Of a DNA stretch of 6,974 bases, positions 1 through 5,985 are shown piece by piece. Position 1 is the first letter of the stretch, and every line of letters begins with the position of its first letter. The DNA lies in assembly GCA_039588335.1 (NCBI GenBank), contig JBDGZZ010000452.1, positions 1-6,974 of the forward strand, read 5' to 3'. The notes under the pieces are model-generated. The model ran no database searches, had not been told where the DNA came from, and worked only from the letters and a program-made list of their open reading frames with translations. The DNA comes from G020351775 sp039588335. Its GTDB lineage: Bacteria; Gemmatimonadota; Gemmatimonadetes; Gemmatimonadales; GWC2-71-9. The translations under genes and the position numbers were made by a program.

Positions 1-659
1 ATCACGAAGACCTGCAATGACCGGTCTTCGCTGGGGGCACTCTGTACCAGCACCTCCTCGGTCAAGACCACGGCCTCCAGCGGCTCGCCGATCTGGAGTT
101 CGACGGCAGCCAGATTGCTTCCCAGGAGGCCGACCATGACCCCTCCGGCTATTGCCAGGCGGCGCCCCCAACTGACGATCAGTTGCCCGTCACCCAACAC
201 GTGAGCGACGATGCCCGCCGAGCCAAAGAGATATGCCGCCGCCACCACGAGAAGGAGCCAGGTCCGCGGAAGCGCGTGGACCCACCAGTCGATGGCCCGA
301 AACAGCCAAAAGCCCGGCAGCGGTGTGATCTCATCGGCGGCGAGTGATCGGGCAAGCTCGAGGTTAACACGGGCGTCGTCGTCACGGGGCATCAACTTCA
401 ACGCCCGCTCGTAATTCACGATAGATCGGCCCAGGTTCCCAAGTTTGAAATACGTGTTGCCAATGTTGTAATACAGCTCTCCGCTCTCGTATCCCGCGTC
501 ACGGATGCTCAGATAGCTCTCCAGCGCACCTTGATAGTCACCTTCCTGATACCGCCGGTTCCCTTCCTCGAAGAATCCCTGCTGCGCACGCCCGCCTGCA
601 GGGACTAAAAGGAATGCGACCGTCACCATGGCACACCGCAACGCGCGTGCGCAACTCAC
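1..659 (-). CDS. batE: BatE, TPR membrane protein with SH3-like end (3' end outside window)
   Basis: TPR protein of the Bat operon. The start is taken as GTG at 659 because it overlaps the ancestral batD stop as GTGA and has GGGAG 8 nt upstream; an in-frame ATG at 629 is an alternative. The N-terminus is a signal peptide (MSCARALRCAMVTVAFLLVP, then AGGRA, cut near residue 25). Two TPR-like units follow at about 28-58 and 60-92 (EEGNRRYQEGDYQGALESYL; LYYNIGNTYFKLGNLGRSIV). Two membrane helices lie near 132-153 and 167-187. The last visible part (LEAVVLTEEVLVQSAPSEDR, then SLQVFV) is the opening of the SH3-like domain typical of BatE, cut at residue 219. The gene itself looks intact to the edge. 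Because of the batD duplication it also lies in frame behind batD, giving a possible BatD-BatE fusion of at least 856 residues in which the BatE signal peptide would be an internal membrane segment. Confidence 0.92.
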   Translation of the reverse strand, partial: MSCARALRCAMVTVAFLLVPAGGRAQQGFFEEGNRRYQEGDYQGALESYLSIRDAGYESGELYYNIGNTYFKLGNLGRSIVNYERALKLMPRDDDARVNLELARSLAADEITPLPGFWLFRAIDWWVHALPRTWLLLVVAAAYLFGSAGIVAHVLGDGQLIVSWGRRLAIAGGVMVGLLGSNLAAVELQIGEPLEAVVLTEEVLVQSAPSEDRSLQVFV

Positions 660-2570
660 CGCGTTATCTCCCGATCTAGATCCGTCATGACCTGCTCGGC
701 CCTGGCAAGGAACGCTTGCATCTCTGCTGCATCCATTCCTGACGGTGCGAAGCGCTGGCGGTCGCAGACTCCCAGGCAATCGAAGTACGCTCGGGTCACC
801 TCGTCCGACACGCCAGACTCCCAGGCAATCGAAGTACGCTCGGGTCACCTCGTCCGACACGCCTCGTTCTGCTAACTGCATTCTCACATCTTCGCGGATC
901 AACCCGGCCTCAGCAATGTTCAGCTTGTCACCGATGAATCCTTGAAGTGCCTTGCCGGTTTCTGCAAAGAACTCATGCTGTGTGTCGGTGTTCAGGAGGG
1001 CGCGGGCATGCGACAGGCGCTTCCTGGCAACTCGGCTCGCGCGGCGGCGGCGAGCATACGCCACATCTCCCTGTAGGCGGTCCCGGTGGCGTCGTACGCC
1101 CAGCGCGCCCGCCACGATCGTAAGCGGCACCAGGAACACAACCCAGAAGCCGAGCTCCGTCACAAGCGAGCGATCCACCGGCTGGAAGGACGGCTCTCGA
1201 ATGTTGATGAACCGAATGTCCTCGCGCAGCGGCTCTATCGCTCCCCGCGCGCGGCCAGCCGCGACCGGTCCCAGCACCGGCTCACCGGTCACTTCCACTG
1301 CGATCGGAGTCGAGGCCGCCAGCTCATACGATCCACGGTCCGGATCGAAGTAGCTGAACTCAATGGCGGGGATCGTCCTCCTACCGGGGGCACGCGGGAT
1401 GAGAACGTACTCAAACGTCTTCCTTCCCGCGACGAGATCGCCACTCCAGTCGACCTGTTCTGATATTTCCGGTGGATACACCTCGAAGTCGGCGGGAAAG
1501 TCGATAGCCGGCGCCGGCAGCGTCCGGATGTTGCCTTCGCCCACTACATCGACGGAGAGCGTAATAGCCTCGTTGGTCTCCGCGTCGACCTTGTCTACGG
1601 ATGCCGATATCTCGAGATCCCCCACCAATCCACCGAAGTCAGCGGGACGGCCGGCCTCTGGGAGCGGCATCACTTCAACCTCCAGCGCCTCTGACGACAC
1701 CAAAGTCGCTACGTTGCGGCCGAGCAGTGAGCCGCCTCTGAAAAAGTCATCAAACACGTCGAACGAGCGGCGACGGACCCGCACTTGCGCCTCGACCGTC
1801 ATGGGATCGATTGTCTTCCTGCCTGCGCTGGTCGCAAAGAGTGCCGTCTTCTTGATGGTGGCGGCGGCGTACTGCATACCGTTTCTCACCTCGGTATCGA
1901 CCGTGGGAGATGGTGGTTGCGGATATTCCTCCGCCCAGAACCCGGCAGTTCCCGGCGCTCTGATGACGCTGTATGAGCTTACGCTGACGCGAGTGTATAT
2001 CCGGTACTCCACGATCACGGGCTCGCCTTGGTGCACCCTGGTTTTGCTCACCGTCGCCGTGATGAAGAGATCCTCCGGGGCGATTTCCAGCTGGCCGCTT
2101 TGTGGTGCACCGGCCGGTCTCCTAGGAGCCTGGGATGGGGGGGGCGTGGGCGCCGCTCCCGTCGTGATCTCGATTTGCAGCGGATCCGTCGCAAACGCCT
2201 GGCCGTTTACCTCCACCTGGACTGGCGGGATCTCAAAGTTGCCTTCCGCGATCGCCTGAAACCGGTACTGCAGCGTGATGGAGACCGACGTTCGTCCGTT
2301 GATGATCTGCATCTGACTCGAGGAACTGCTGCCCAAGTACGTTGCAAACTCGCTCATATCCGGCAACACGGGATCCCGGTCGACGCGTTGGGCGCCGGAG
2401 ATCTCGACGGAAAGGACAAACTGTTGATTGGACACGACCTGCGCGCTGTTCAGGTAGGATCGAACCGCGACGTCCTGGGCGGACAACTGCGTAAAGATCG
2501 CCGACACGGGGATGCCAAGCACCGCGCACCGGACGACGCGCCATGTCGTCCACCGTGCTCGTAGTCTCAT
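656..2570 (-). CDS. batD: BatD, Ig-like exported membrane protein; 3' end frameshifted by a 49-bp duplication
   Basis: Large envelope protein of the Bat operon. The start ATG at 2570 (GAGG 3 nt upstream) gives MRLRARWTTWRVVRCAVLGI and a signal peptide ending near QLSAQ (residue 32). The BatD N-terminal domain follows (about 33-137: FVLSVEISGAQRVD, EGNFEIPPVQVEVNG), then a Pro-rich linker 138-158 and further beta-sandwich domains (162-300, 315-430; QGEPVIVEYRIYTRVSVSSY; GEGNIRTLPAPAIDFPADFE). The single membrane helix is at about 473-492 and a basic cytoplasmic helical tail follows. The frame is intact to residue 585 (DCLGV). There a perfect 49-bp tandem duplication shifts the frame. With one copy removed the end reads LGVCDRQRFAPSGMDAAEMQ and so on to DLDREITR, stop TGA at 658-656, 621 residues. 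As written there is no stop: residues 586-637 are out of frame and reading enters batE in frame. The span given is the ancestral gene. Confidence 0.92.
668..672 (-). promoter_or_regulatory. Ribosome binding site for batE
   Basis: GGGAG on the coding strand lies 8 nt upstream of the batE GTG (659), within the 3' end of batD. With the GTGA overlap it mirrors the batB/batC junction. In the duplicated form, batD-frame ribosomes no longer terminate here, so coupled restart would be lost and only direct initiation at this site would give free BatE. Confidence 0.6.
765..863. repeat. Perfect 49-bp tandem duplication in batD
   Basis: Bases 765-814 equal 814-863 without a mismatch, a period of 49 bp with two copies. 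Each copy carries AGACTCCCAGGCAATCGAAG and ends GTCCGACACGCC. The unit is not a multiple of 3, so it changes the reading frame of batD. The absence of any mismatch implies it is recent, or an assembly or basecalling artefact. Confidence 0.97.
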
Positions 2571-2611
2571 GATCCTCGTTTCACACCGATGCAACATCGC
2601 TGCCACACCCG

Positions 2612-3364
2612 TCACCAGTCCTTAGCAACTTTCCTTCGAGGTCCAGCCCGCAGCCGCTGGCGTTGAACCTCGTTCGGGTCTTCGTTGATTGCCTGCAACA
2701 GGCGCTCCGCTTCCTCGCGACTCATTTCACGAGGCTGCGGCTGATCCGATTGCTGAGGTTCCTGCTGCTCTTCGGGCTGCCCTTCGGACTGTTGCTGTTG
2801 TTGCTCTTGTTGTTGCTGCTGCTCTTGCTGTTGCTCTTGCTGTTGCTGCTGATTCTGATCCTGTTGGTCCTGTTCCGAATCACTCTGCTGGTTATCCGGG
2901 TCGTTCTGCTGTTCCTGCTGTTGTTGTTGCTGCGCGAGCTGTTCGAGCGCGAGTTCCAGGTTGTGCTTGGCATCGGCGTCGGTCGGGTCGATGCGCAACG
3001 CCTCCTTATACGCCTCGACACTCTCCTGCAACTGTTGCTGCCGGTACAGCGCATTGCCCAGATTGTACCAGGACTTGGCCTGCAGGGACGGAGTCTCGGC
3101 CTCCGCCGCCTGTCGATAACCGTCAAGGGCTCCCTGAAACTCTTCCGTCTGGTACAAGGCATTGGCTTCATTGAAGCGGATGAGAGGAGCGTCTGGGGCT
3201 TCACGAAGAGCATCCAAGTATTTCTCTCGCGCCTCTCCGTATCTCCCCTCCGCGTATAGCCGGTTTCCCTCGCGCACTTCAGCACGTCCCTCCTGCCCAC
3301 ACAGCATCGAGGGAGTGAACAGAACCACGATGAGTCCCAGTACGACGCTACCCCGAAATCTCAC
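2612..3364 (-). CDS. batC: BatC, exported TPR protein with a polyglutamine tract
   Basis: TPR protein of the Bat operon, probably a periplasmic scaffold. I choose the GTG at 3364 (250 residues) over the ATG at 3382: GGGAGG (3375-3370) lies 5 nt before the GTG, and GTGA overlaps the batB stop. Residues 1-24 form a Sec signal peptide (RFRGSVVLGLIVVLFTPSML, then CGQ); the residues before Cys22 do not make a good lipobox. Three TPR-like repeats follow at about 31-58, 62-92 and 95-130 (REGNRLYAEGRYGEAREKYL; SWYNLGNALYRQQQLQESV). Residues 145-210 are extremely Gln-rich (39 of 66), mixed with Glu and Asp. The C-terminal motif SREEAERLLQAINEDPNEVQ, ending in KDW, is typical of BatC-type proteins. Despite its repetitive DNA the tract is in frame. 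A 41-nt gap separates it from batD. Confidence 0.95.
   Translation of the reverse strand: MRFRGSVVLGLIVVLFTPSMLCGQEGRAEVREGNRLYAEGRYGEAREKYLDALREAPDAPLIRFNEANALYQTEEFQGALDGYRQAAEAETPSLQAKSWYNLGNALYRQQQLQESVEAYKEALRIDPTDADAKHNLELALEQLAQQQQQQEQQNDPDNQQSDSEQDQQDQNQQQQQEQQQEQQQQQEQQQQQSEGQPEEQQEPQQSDQPQPREMSREEAERLLQAINEDPNEVQRQRLRAGPRRKVAKDW
2732..2932 (-). repeat. Gln-rich low-complexity tract within batC
   Basis: The coding strand is a run of mixed CAG and CAA codons with occasional GAA or GAG. It encodes residues 145-210 of BatC, 39 of 66 being Gln. The mix of codons argues against a recent single-triplet expansion, but the DNA is repetitive enough to vary in length. On the other strand it reads as an artificial polyleucine frame. 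Confidence 0.85.
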
Positions 3365-4338
3365 TGAAACCTCCCAGTCCATGCCGTAGTGACACGCCTG
3401 CGCTCGGGCACCAAAAACTCGATGAGCAAGAAGACCAGCCCGAATCCTAGAAAGATTTGATATTGCTCCTCAAACTGCGTGAGCTCCTGCGCGTCGAGTT
3501 CCCGGCCTCCCAGTTCCGCAATCTCTTCCACCAACTGGTCGAGTTCGCTCTCTGAAACGCTGGCTCGAAAATACCGACCCCCTGTGGCGTCCGCGACATC
3601 TCGCAGGGTCGCCTCATCGAGCCTCGTTGTCACCACCTCGCCATTCTCGTCCCGCTTGAAACCTCGCCTCCGGCCGCTCGCGTCGAAGTCCGGAATCGGC
3701 ACGCCGTCCGCCGAGCCGATGCCCACCGTGTAGATGCGGATGCCTTCCTCGACGGCCCTTTGCACACTGCCGTCGATCTCACCCGCCTCGAACGCATCTA
3801 GCGACGTCTCAAGCGCCTGACCGAGGTTGGTACCCGGCAGCGGGATCAGATCCGGCCCCATCGCGTTCAGGAACATGGCGGCAGCGCCGTAGTCCACGGT
3901 GAGAGGAGCCTGTACAAAAGCCTCTCCCGCAAAGGCCACGAGACCGACCCGATCGCCTTCTAACAGGTCCAGCAGCGAGCGCACCGCGTGCTTCGCTTTC
4001 TCAAGGCGATTTGGTGCGATGTCTTCGGCCAGCATGGATGCCGACACATCGAGTGCTACGATGAGGTCCTGCCCTTCACGGCTGACCGTCTCCACCCTCG
4101 TACCGAACTGCGGCCGCGCCAGGGCGGTCACCAACAAAAGCACCGTGATAAGCAACAAGGCTGTCTTCGCCAAACGCCCGCGACTACTCACCGACTCGCT
4201 CAACCTTCGCATCAACTCGACCTCGCCGAATCGTCCGACCGCACGTTGCCGCAGGCGGAACGCATACCACAGAAACGCTCCAAGAACGGGAACCAGCAAA
4301 TACGCGTACAAGAATTCGGTGAACCCGAATCGGAACAT
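3361..4338 (-). CDS. batB: BatB, VWA-domain inner-membrane protein lacking part of its metal site
   Basis: Second VWA protein of the Bat complex and paralogue of BatA. The start ATG at 4338 gives MFRFGFTEFLYAYLLVPVLG, the family N-terminal helix; no clear ribosome site precedes it. A second helix (LLLITVLLLVTALARPQFG) ends at residue 79, the VWA domain spans about 92-270, and a C-terminal helix covers 296-310. The first metal-site motif D97-V-S-A-S101 and Thr170 (PGTNLGQAL) are present. The strand with the final Asp (LLTDG in BatA) is absent: the text runs from DAFEAGEIDG straight to SVQRAVEEGIRIYTVGIG. From the metal-site Thr to the Tyr of the next strand BatA has 54 residues and BatB 33, so about 21 are missing, in frame. 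The core sheet and metal binding are probably damaged. The stop TGA (3363-3361) overlaps the batC GTG by 4 nt (GTGA). Confidence 0.93.
   Translation of the reverse strand: MFRFGFTEFLYAYLLVPVLGAFLWYAFRLRQRAVGRFGEVELMRRLSESVSSRGRLAKTALLLITVLLLVTALARPQFGTRVETVSREGQDLIVALDVSASMLAEDIAPNRLEKAKHAVRSLLDLLEGDRVGLVAFAGEAFVQAPLTVDYGAAAMFLNAMGPDLIPLPGTNLGQALETSLDAFEAGEIDGSVQRAVEEGIRIYTVGIGSADGVPIPDFDASGRRRGFKRDENGEVVTTRLDEATLRDVADATGGRYFRASVSESELDQLVEEIAELGGRELDAQELTQFEEQYQIFLGFGLVFLLIEFLVPERRRVTTAWTGRFQ
3370..3375 (-). promoter_or_regulatory. Ribosome binding site deciding the batC start
   Basis: GGGAGG on the coding strand, 5 nt upstream of GTG at 3364, lies inside the last codons of batB. It favours the GTG, whose GTGA overlap with the batB stop suggests coupled translation, over the in-frame ATG six codons upstream, which has no such site. 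Confidence 0.8.
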
Positions 4339-4371
4339 GAGTTCTAGGCTACGTCCGTTAATTGTTCATCG

Positions 4372-4465
4372 GCCACAGATTGACGCAGATTACGCAGATT
4401 GTGTCGACACTCAACCTCACATCTACTACGCGAAACATCAGTGTCAATCTGTGTAGATCTGTGGC
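4372..4465. repeat. CAGAT inverted repeat, unit 1
   Basis: The left arm 4372-4400 reads GCCACAGAT then two further CGCAGAT words at 9-10 nt spacing. The right arm 4441-4465 is its imperfect reverse complement, ending ATCTGTGGC. A loop of about 40 nt separates the arms. If transcribed it could form a long imperfect hairpin 33 nt upstream of the batB start codon. Confidence 0.85.
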
Positions 4466-4572
4466 TCACTTACAACCGCAAGTCTCCTTCTATCCAGACT
4501 CCAGCATTAGCTAAGGGCTTCCAACCTGCAAATGTCAGCTGCAGATGAATGCGGTTTGAAGGGTTTGAATTA

Positions 4573-4663
4573 GCCACAGATGAGCGCAGATAACCGCAGA
4601 TTGCCCTTTTACCACGAGTCACACTTCGCGAGAAATCAATGTTCATCTGCGTAAATCTGTGGC
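4573..4663. repeat. CAGAT inverted repeat, unit 2
   Basis: The left arm 4573-4602 has CAGAT words at 4577, 4587 and 4597, an exact 10-nt period. The right arm 4641-4663 ends AATCTGTGGC and is its imperfect reverse complement. The loop of 38 nt is unrelated to the loops of units 1 and 3 by eye. Confidence 0.85.
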
Positions 4664-4722
4664 TCACTTCCAAATATCCCTCTTGTCCACCACGCTTCTA
4701 GCGCTGGTCACGTGGCAAACTC

Positions 4723-4749
4723 TCTGTGTTCTCTGTGCCCTCTGTGGCC
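4723..4749. repeat. Triplicated 9-nt TCTGTG motif
   Basis: TCTGTG occurs at 4723, 4732 and 4741, an exact 9-nt period over three units, each followed by a different trinucleotide (TTC, CCC, GCC). On the other strand it reads GGCCACAGAGGGCACAGAG and so on. It is related in style to, but distinct in period and word from, the neighbouring CAGAT repeats. Confidence 0.8.
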
Positions 4750-4855
4750 AAAACCAGAATCCACATCCGTCCCTTCGTCCTAAAGCTCAGCATTCGCCAC
4801 GAACCAACCTGAAAATACCGGCCGCGGATGAACGCGGTTTGAAATATTTTGAAAA

Positions 4856-4950
4856 GCCACAGATTGACGCAGATCATACAGATTTTGCAGCCGACGTTAC
4901 TCATACATCCAGTCAACAAACATCAGTGTTCATCTGCGTTGATCTGTGGC
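4856..4950. repeat. CAGAT inverted repeat, unit 3
   Basis: The left arm 4856-4884 (GCCACAGATTGACGCAGAT and a further ACAGATT) pairs imperfectly with the right arm 4928-4950 (GTTCATCTGCG to CTGTGGC). The left arm's first 19 nt equal those of unit 1, while the right arm is closest to unit 2 (shared GTTCATCTGCGT). Arms can therefore also pair between units. Confidence 0.85.
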
Positions 4951-4995
4951 TAATTCCCAACCGCAACTCTCCCTCTCTCCGTGCCCCAGCACTCG

Positions 4996-5977
4996 CTACG
5001 GGATCTTCCTTAGAACCGTGTTGCCCAACCCAACCTCCAGCACGACGAGCAGTAGCCCAAACACCAAAGGATAGTGAAACAACTCTCCGTAGCGGGTGTA
5101 GTGCTGAACCTCAATCTCGGTCGTCTCCAGTTCGTCGATCTCGCGATAGATGCTCTCCAGACTCTCTCGGTCTGTGGCACGGAAGTACTGCCCGCCCGTG
5201 AGCGTCGCTACTTCTCGCAGCGCATCCTCATCGATGTCGACGGGCATCCGCACGTAGCGCCGGCCGAACATCGGATCGCTCACAGGGATCGGCGCCTCAC
5301 CCCGTGTTCCGGCTCCGATTGCATAGACGCGAATGTCAAACGCTTGCGCCATTTGTGCAGCGGTGACAGGATCCACTTCACCCCGGTTGTTGCGTCCGTC
5401 CGTAAGAAGGATGACGACCTTCGACTCCGCGTCACTGCCTTCCAGCCGTTTGACAGCGGTCGCCAGCCCCATCCCAATGGCCGTTCCATCCTCGATCATG
5501 CCGACCTGGAGCTCGCCCAGCAGGTCAGACACGACACCGTAGTCCAGCGTGAGCGGCACCTGGGTATACGCCTCACCCGCAAAGAGCACGAGCCCGATGC
5601 GATCGTTGCGGCGCCCTCCCACGAAATCGGCGGCCACCTGCTTTGCAGCTCCCACGCGATTGGGGGTCAGGTCCTCCGCCAGCATCGAGCTCGAGATATC
5701 TAGCGCCAGGATGATGTCTATTCCCTCAGTGATAACGTCCTCGCCGGAAATTCCGGACTGTGGGCGCGCACAGAGTCGCCAGGGCCAGCACGCGGAGCCC
5801 AAACAGCGCGTGGCGAAAGCGCATCGCGCGCGCCTTAACAGCGGGCTTTACGATGTCCAGCTGAGAATAGCGAATGGTCCCACCGTGTCGCGTCCGCCAC
5901 TTCCAGTACCAGTACCCCAAAATGGGGAGACCAGTCAAGAGAAAGAGATACTGGGGATCTGCGAATCGATATACCAT
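4996..5977 (-). CDS. batA: BatA, VWA-domain inner-membrane protein, broken by a frameshift
   Basis: Membrane-anchored VWA protein of the Bat complex. The start ATG at 5977 gives MVYRFADPQYLFLLTGLPIL, the usual N-terminal helix of this family; no clear ribosome site is seen. The gene is read in two frames: 5977 to about 5768 (70 codons, ending LRVLALATLC), then a second frame beginning ARPQSGISGEDV. The switch falls in a GC-dinucleotide run at 5764-5769; one extra GC would give LATLCARPQSG, the expected second helix end and conserved ARPQ motif, and a 327-residue protein of normal family length. In repaired numbering the VWA metal site is complete: D94-I-S-S-S98, Thr166 in DGTAIG, Asp194 in LLTDGR. 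A C-terminal helix (PLVFGLLLVVLEVGL) ends the protein. As written, translation from the ATG stops at 5726, before the VWA domain. The stop codon at 4996-4998 lies inside sequence resembling a repeat flank. Confidence 0.9.
5764..5770 (-). other. Frameshift site in batA at a GC-dinucleotide run
   Basis: On the coding strand the sequence reads CTGTGCGCGCCCACAG. The upstream frame gives L-C-A-P-T and the downstream frame C-A-R-P-Q. Restoring T(GC)4CC instead of the observed T(GC)3CC gives L-C-A-R-P-Q, matching the LARPQ-type motif also present in BatB (TALARPQFG). A one-base removal would give L-C-R-P-Q, which fits less well. Short dinucleotide runs are prone to replication slippage, and also to base-calling error. 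Confidence 0.85.
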
Positions 5978-5985
5978 GGTCTGTT

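Larger units (their letters stand above)
4502..4864. repeat. Diverged direct repeats leading into inverted-repeat units 2 and 3
   Basis: The stretches 4502-4581 and 4788-4864 share the same series of blocks in order: CAGCATT, CCAACCTG, then GATGAA-GCGGTTTGAA with one variable base, a T-rich TTTGAA block, and finally GCCACAGAT. Spacing is preserved to within a few bases. The inverted repeats thus sit inside a larger copied unit, as in a mobile or expanding repeat family. No encoded transposase is present. Confidence 0.75.
4339..4995. repeat. Repeat-filled gap between batA and batB
   Basis: This 657-nt stretch holds no convincing gene. It contains three inverted-repeat units built from roughly 10-nt words around CCACAGAT and CGCAGAT (4372-4465, 4573-4663, 4856-4950), longer diverged direct repeats around them, and a 9-nt triplicated motif (4723-4749). 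Every other gene junction in the operon is an overlap or a gap of 41 nt or less, so the block looks inserted or expanded within an otherwise compact operon. Short open frames here translate the repeats (peptides such as ICVNLWLF and ICVDLWLI) and are not credible proteins. Similar CACAGAT and CACAGAG words recur between genes of many uncultured bacteria as I recall them; no function is established. I see no confident promoter or terminator. Confidence 0.9.

Noticed and set aside
1363..2259. 298-residue open frame on the plus strand
   Set aside because: It lies opposite the batD coding frame, is Ser/Thr/Ala-rich low-complexity with no recognisable domain, and arises from codon bias of the true gene.
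2233..2553. 106-residue minus-strand frame inside batD
   Set aside because: It overlaps the signal peptide and first domain of BatD in another frame, is Arg-rich, and shows no domain.
2663..3259. Plus-strand frame with long polyleucine runs
   Set aside because: It is the reverse complement of the BatC Gln codons (CAG/CAA read as CTG/TTG); BatC itself has a clear family fit.
3361..3382. ATG at 3382 as the batC start
   Set aside because: It would put MDWEVS before the basic signal-peptide start, and the best ribosome site lies downstream of it, 5 nt before the GTG at 3364.
4372..4950. CRISPR array
   Set aside because: The repeats are imperfect, occur as convergent inverted pairs rather than same-direction units, spacing is irregular, and no cas gene is present.
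4372..4950. Rho-independent terminators
   Set aside because: The paired arms are long and interrupted with loops near 40 nt, are not GC-rich stems, and no T-tract follows on the minus strand.
4659..5201. 180-residue plus-strand frame, and minus-strand frames 4470-4673 and 4698-4919, as small genes
   Set aside because: They translate the CAGAT and TCTGTG repeats (ICVNLWLF, ICVDLWLI type peptides), which is a well-known source of false hypothetical proteins.
5764..5770. Programmed ribosomal frameshifting in batA
   Set aside because: No slippery heptamer, hungry codon or nearby stop in the upstream frame is visible, and a GC-unit indel explains the break more simply.
5726..5977. Separate 83-residue membrane protein
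   Set aside because: It is the BatA N-terminus up to residue 70; its last residues are out-of-frame text, and the family motif continues in the next frame.
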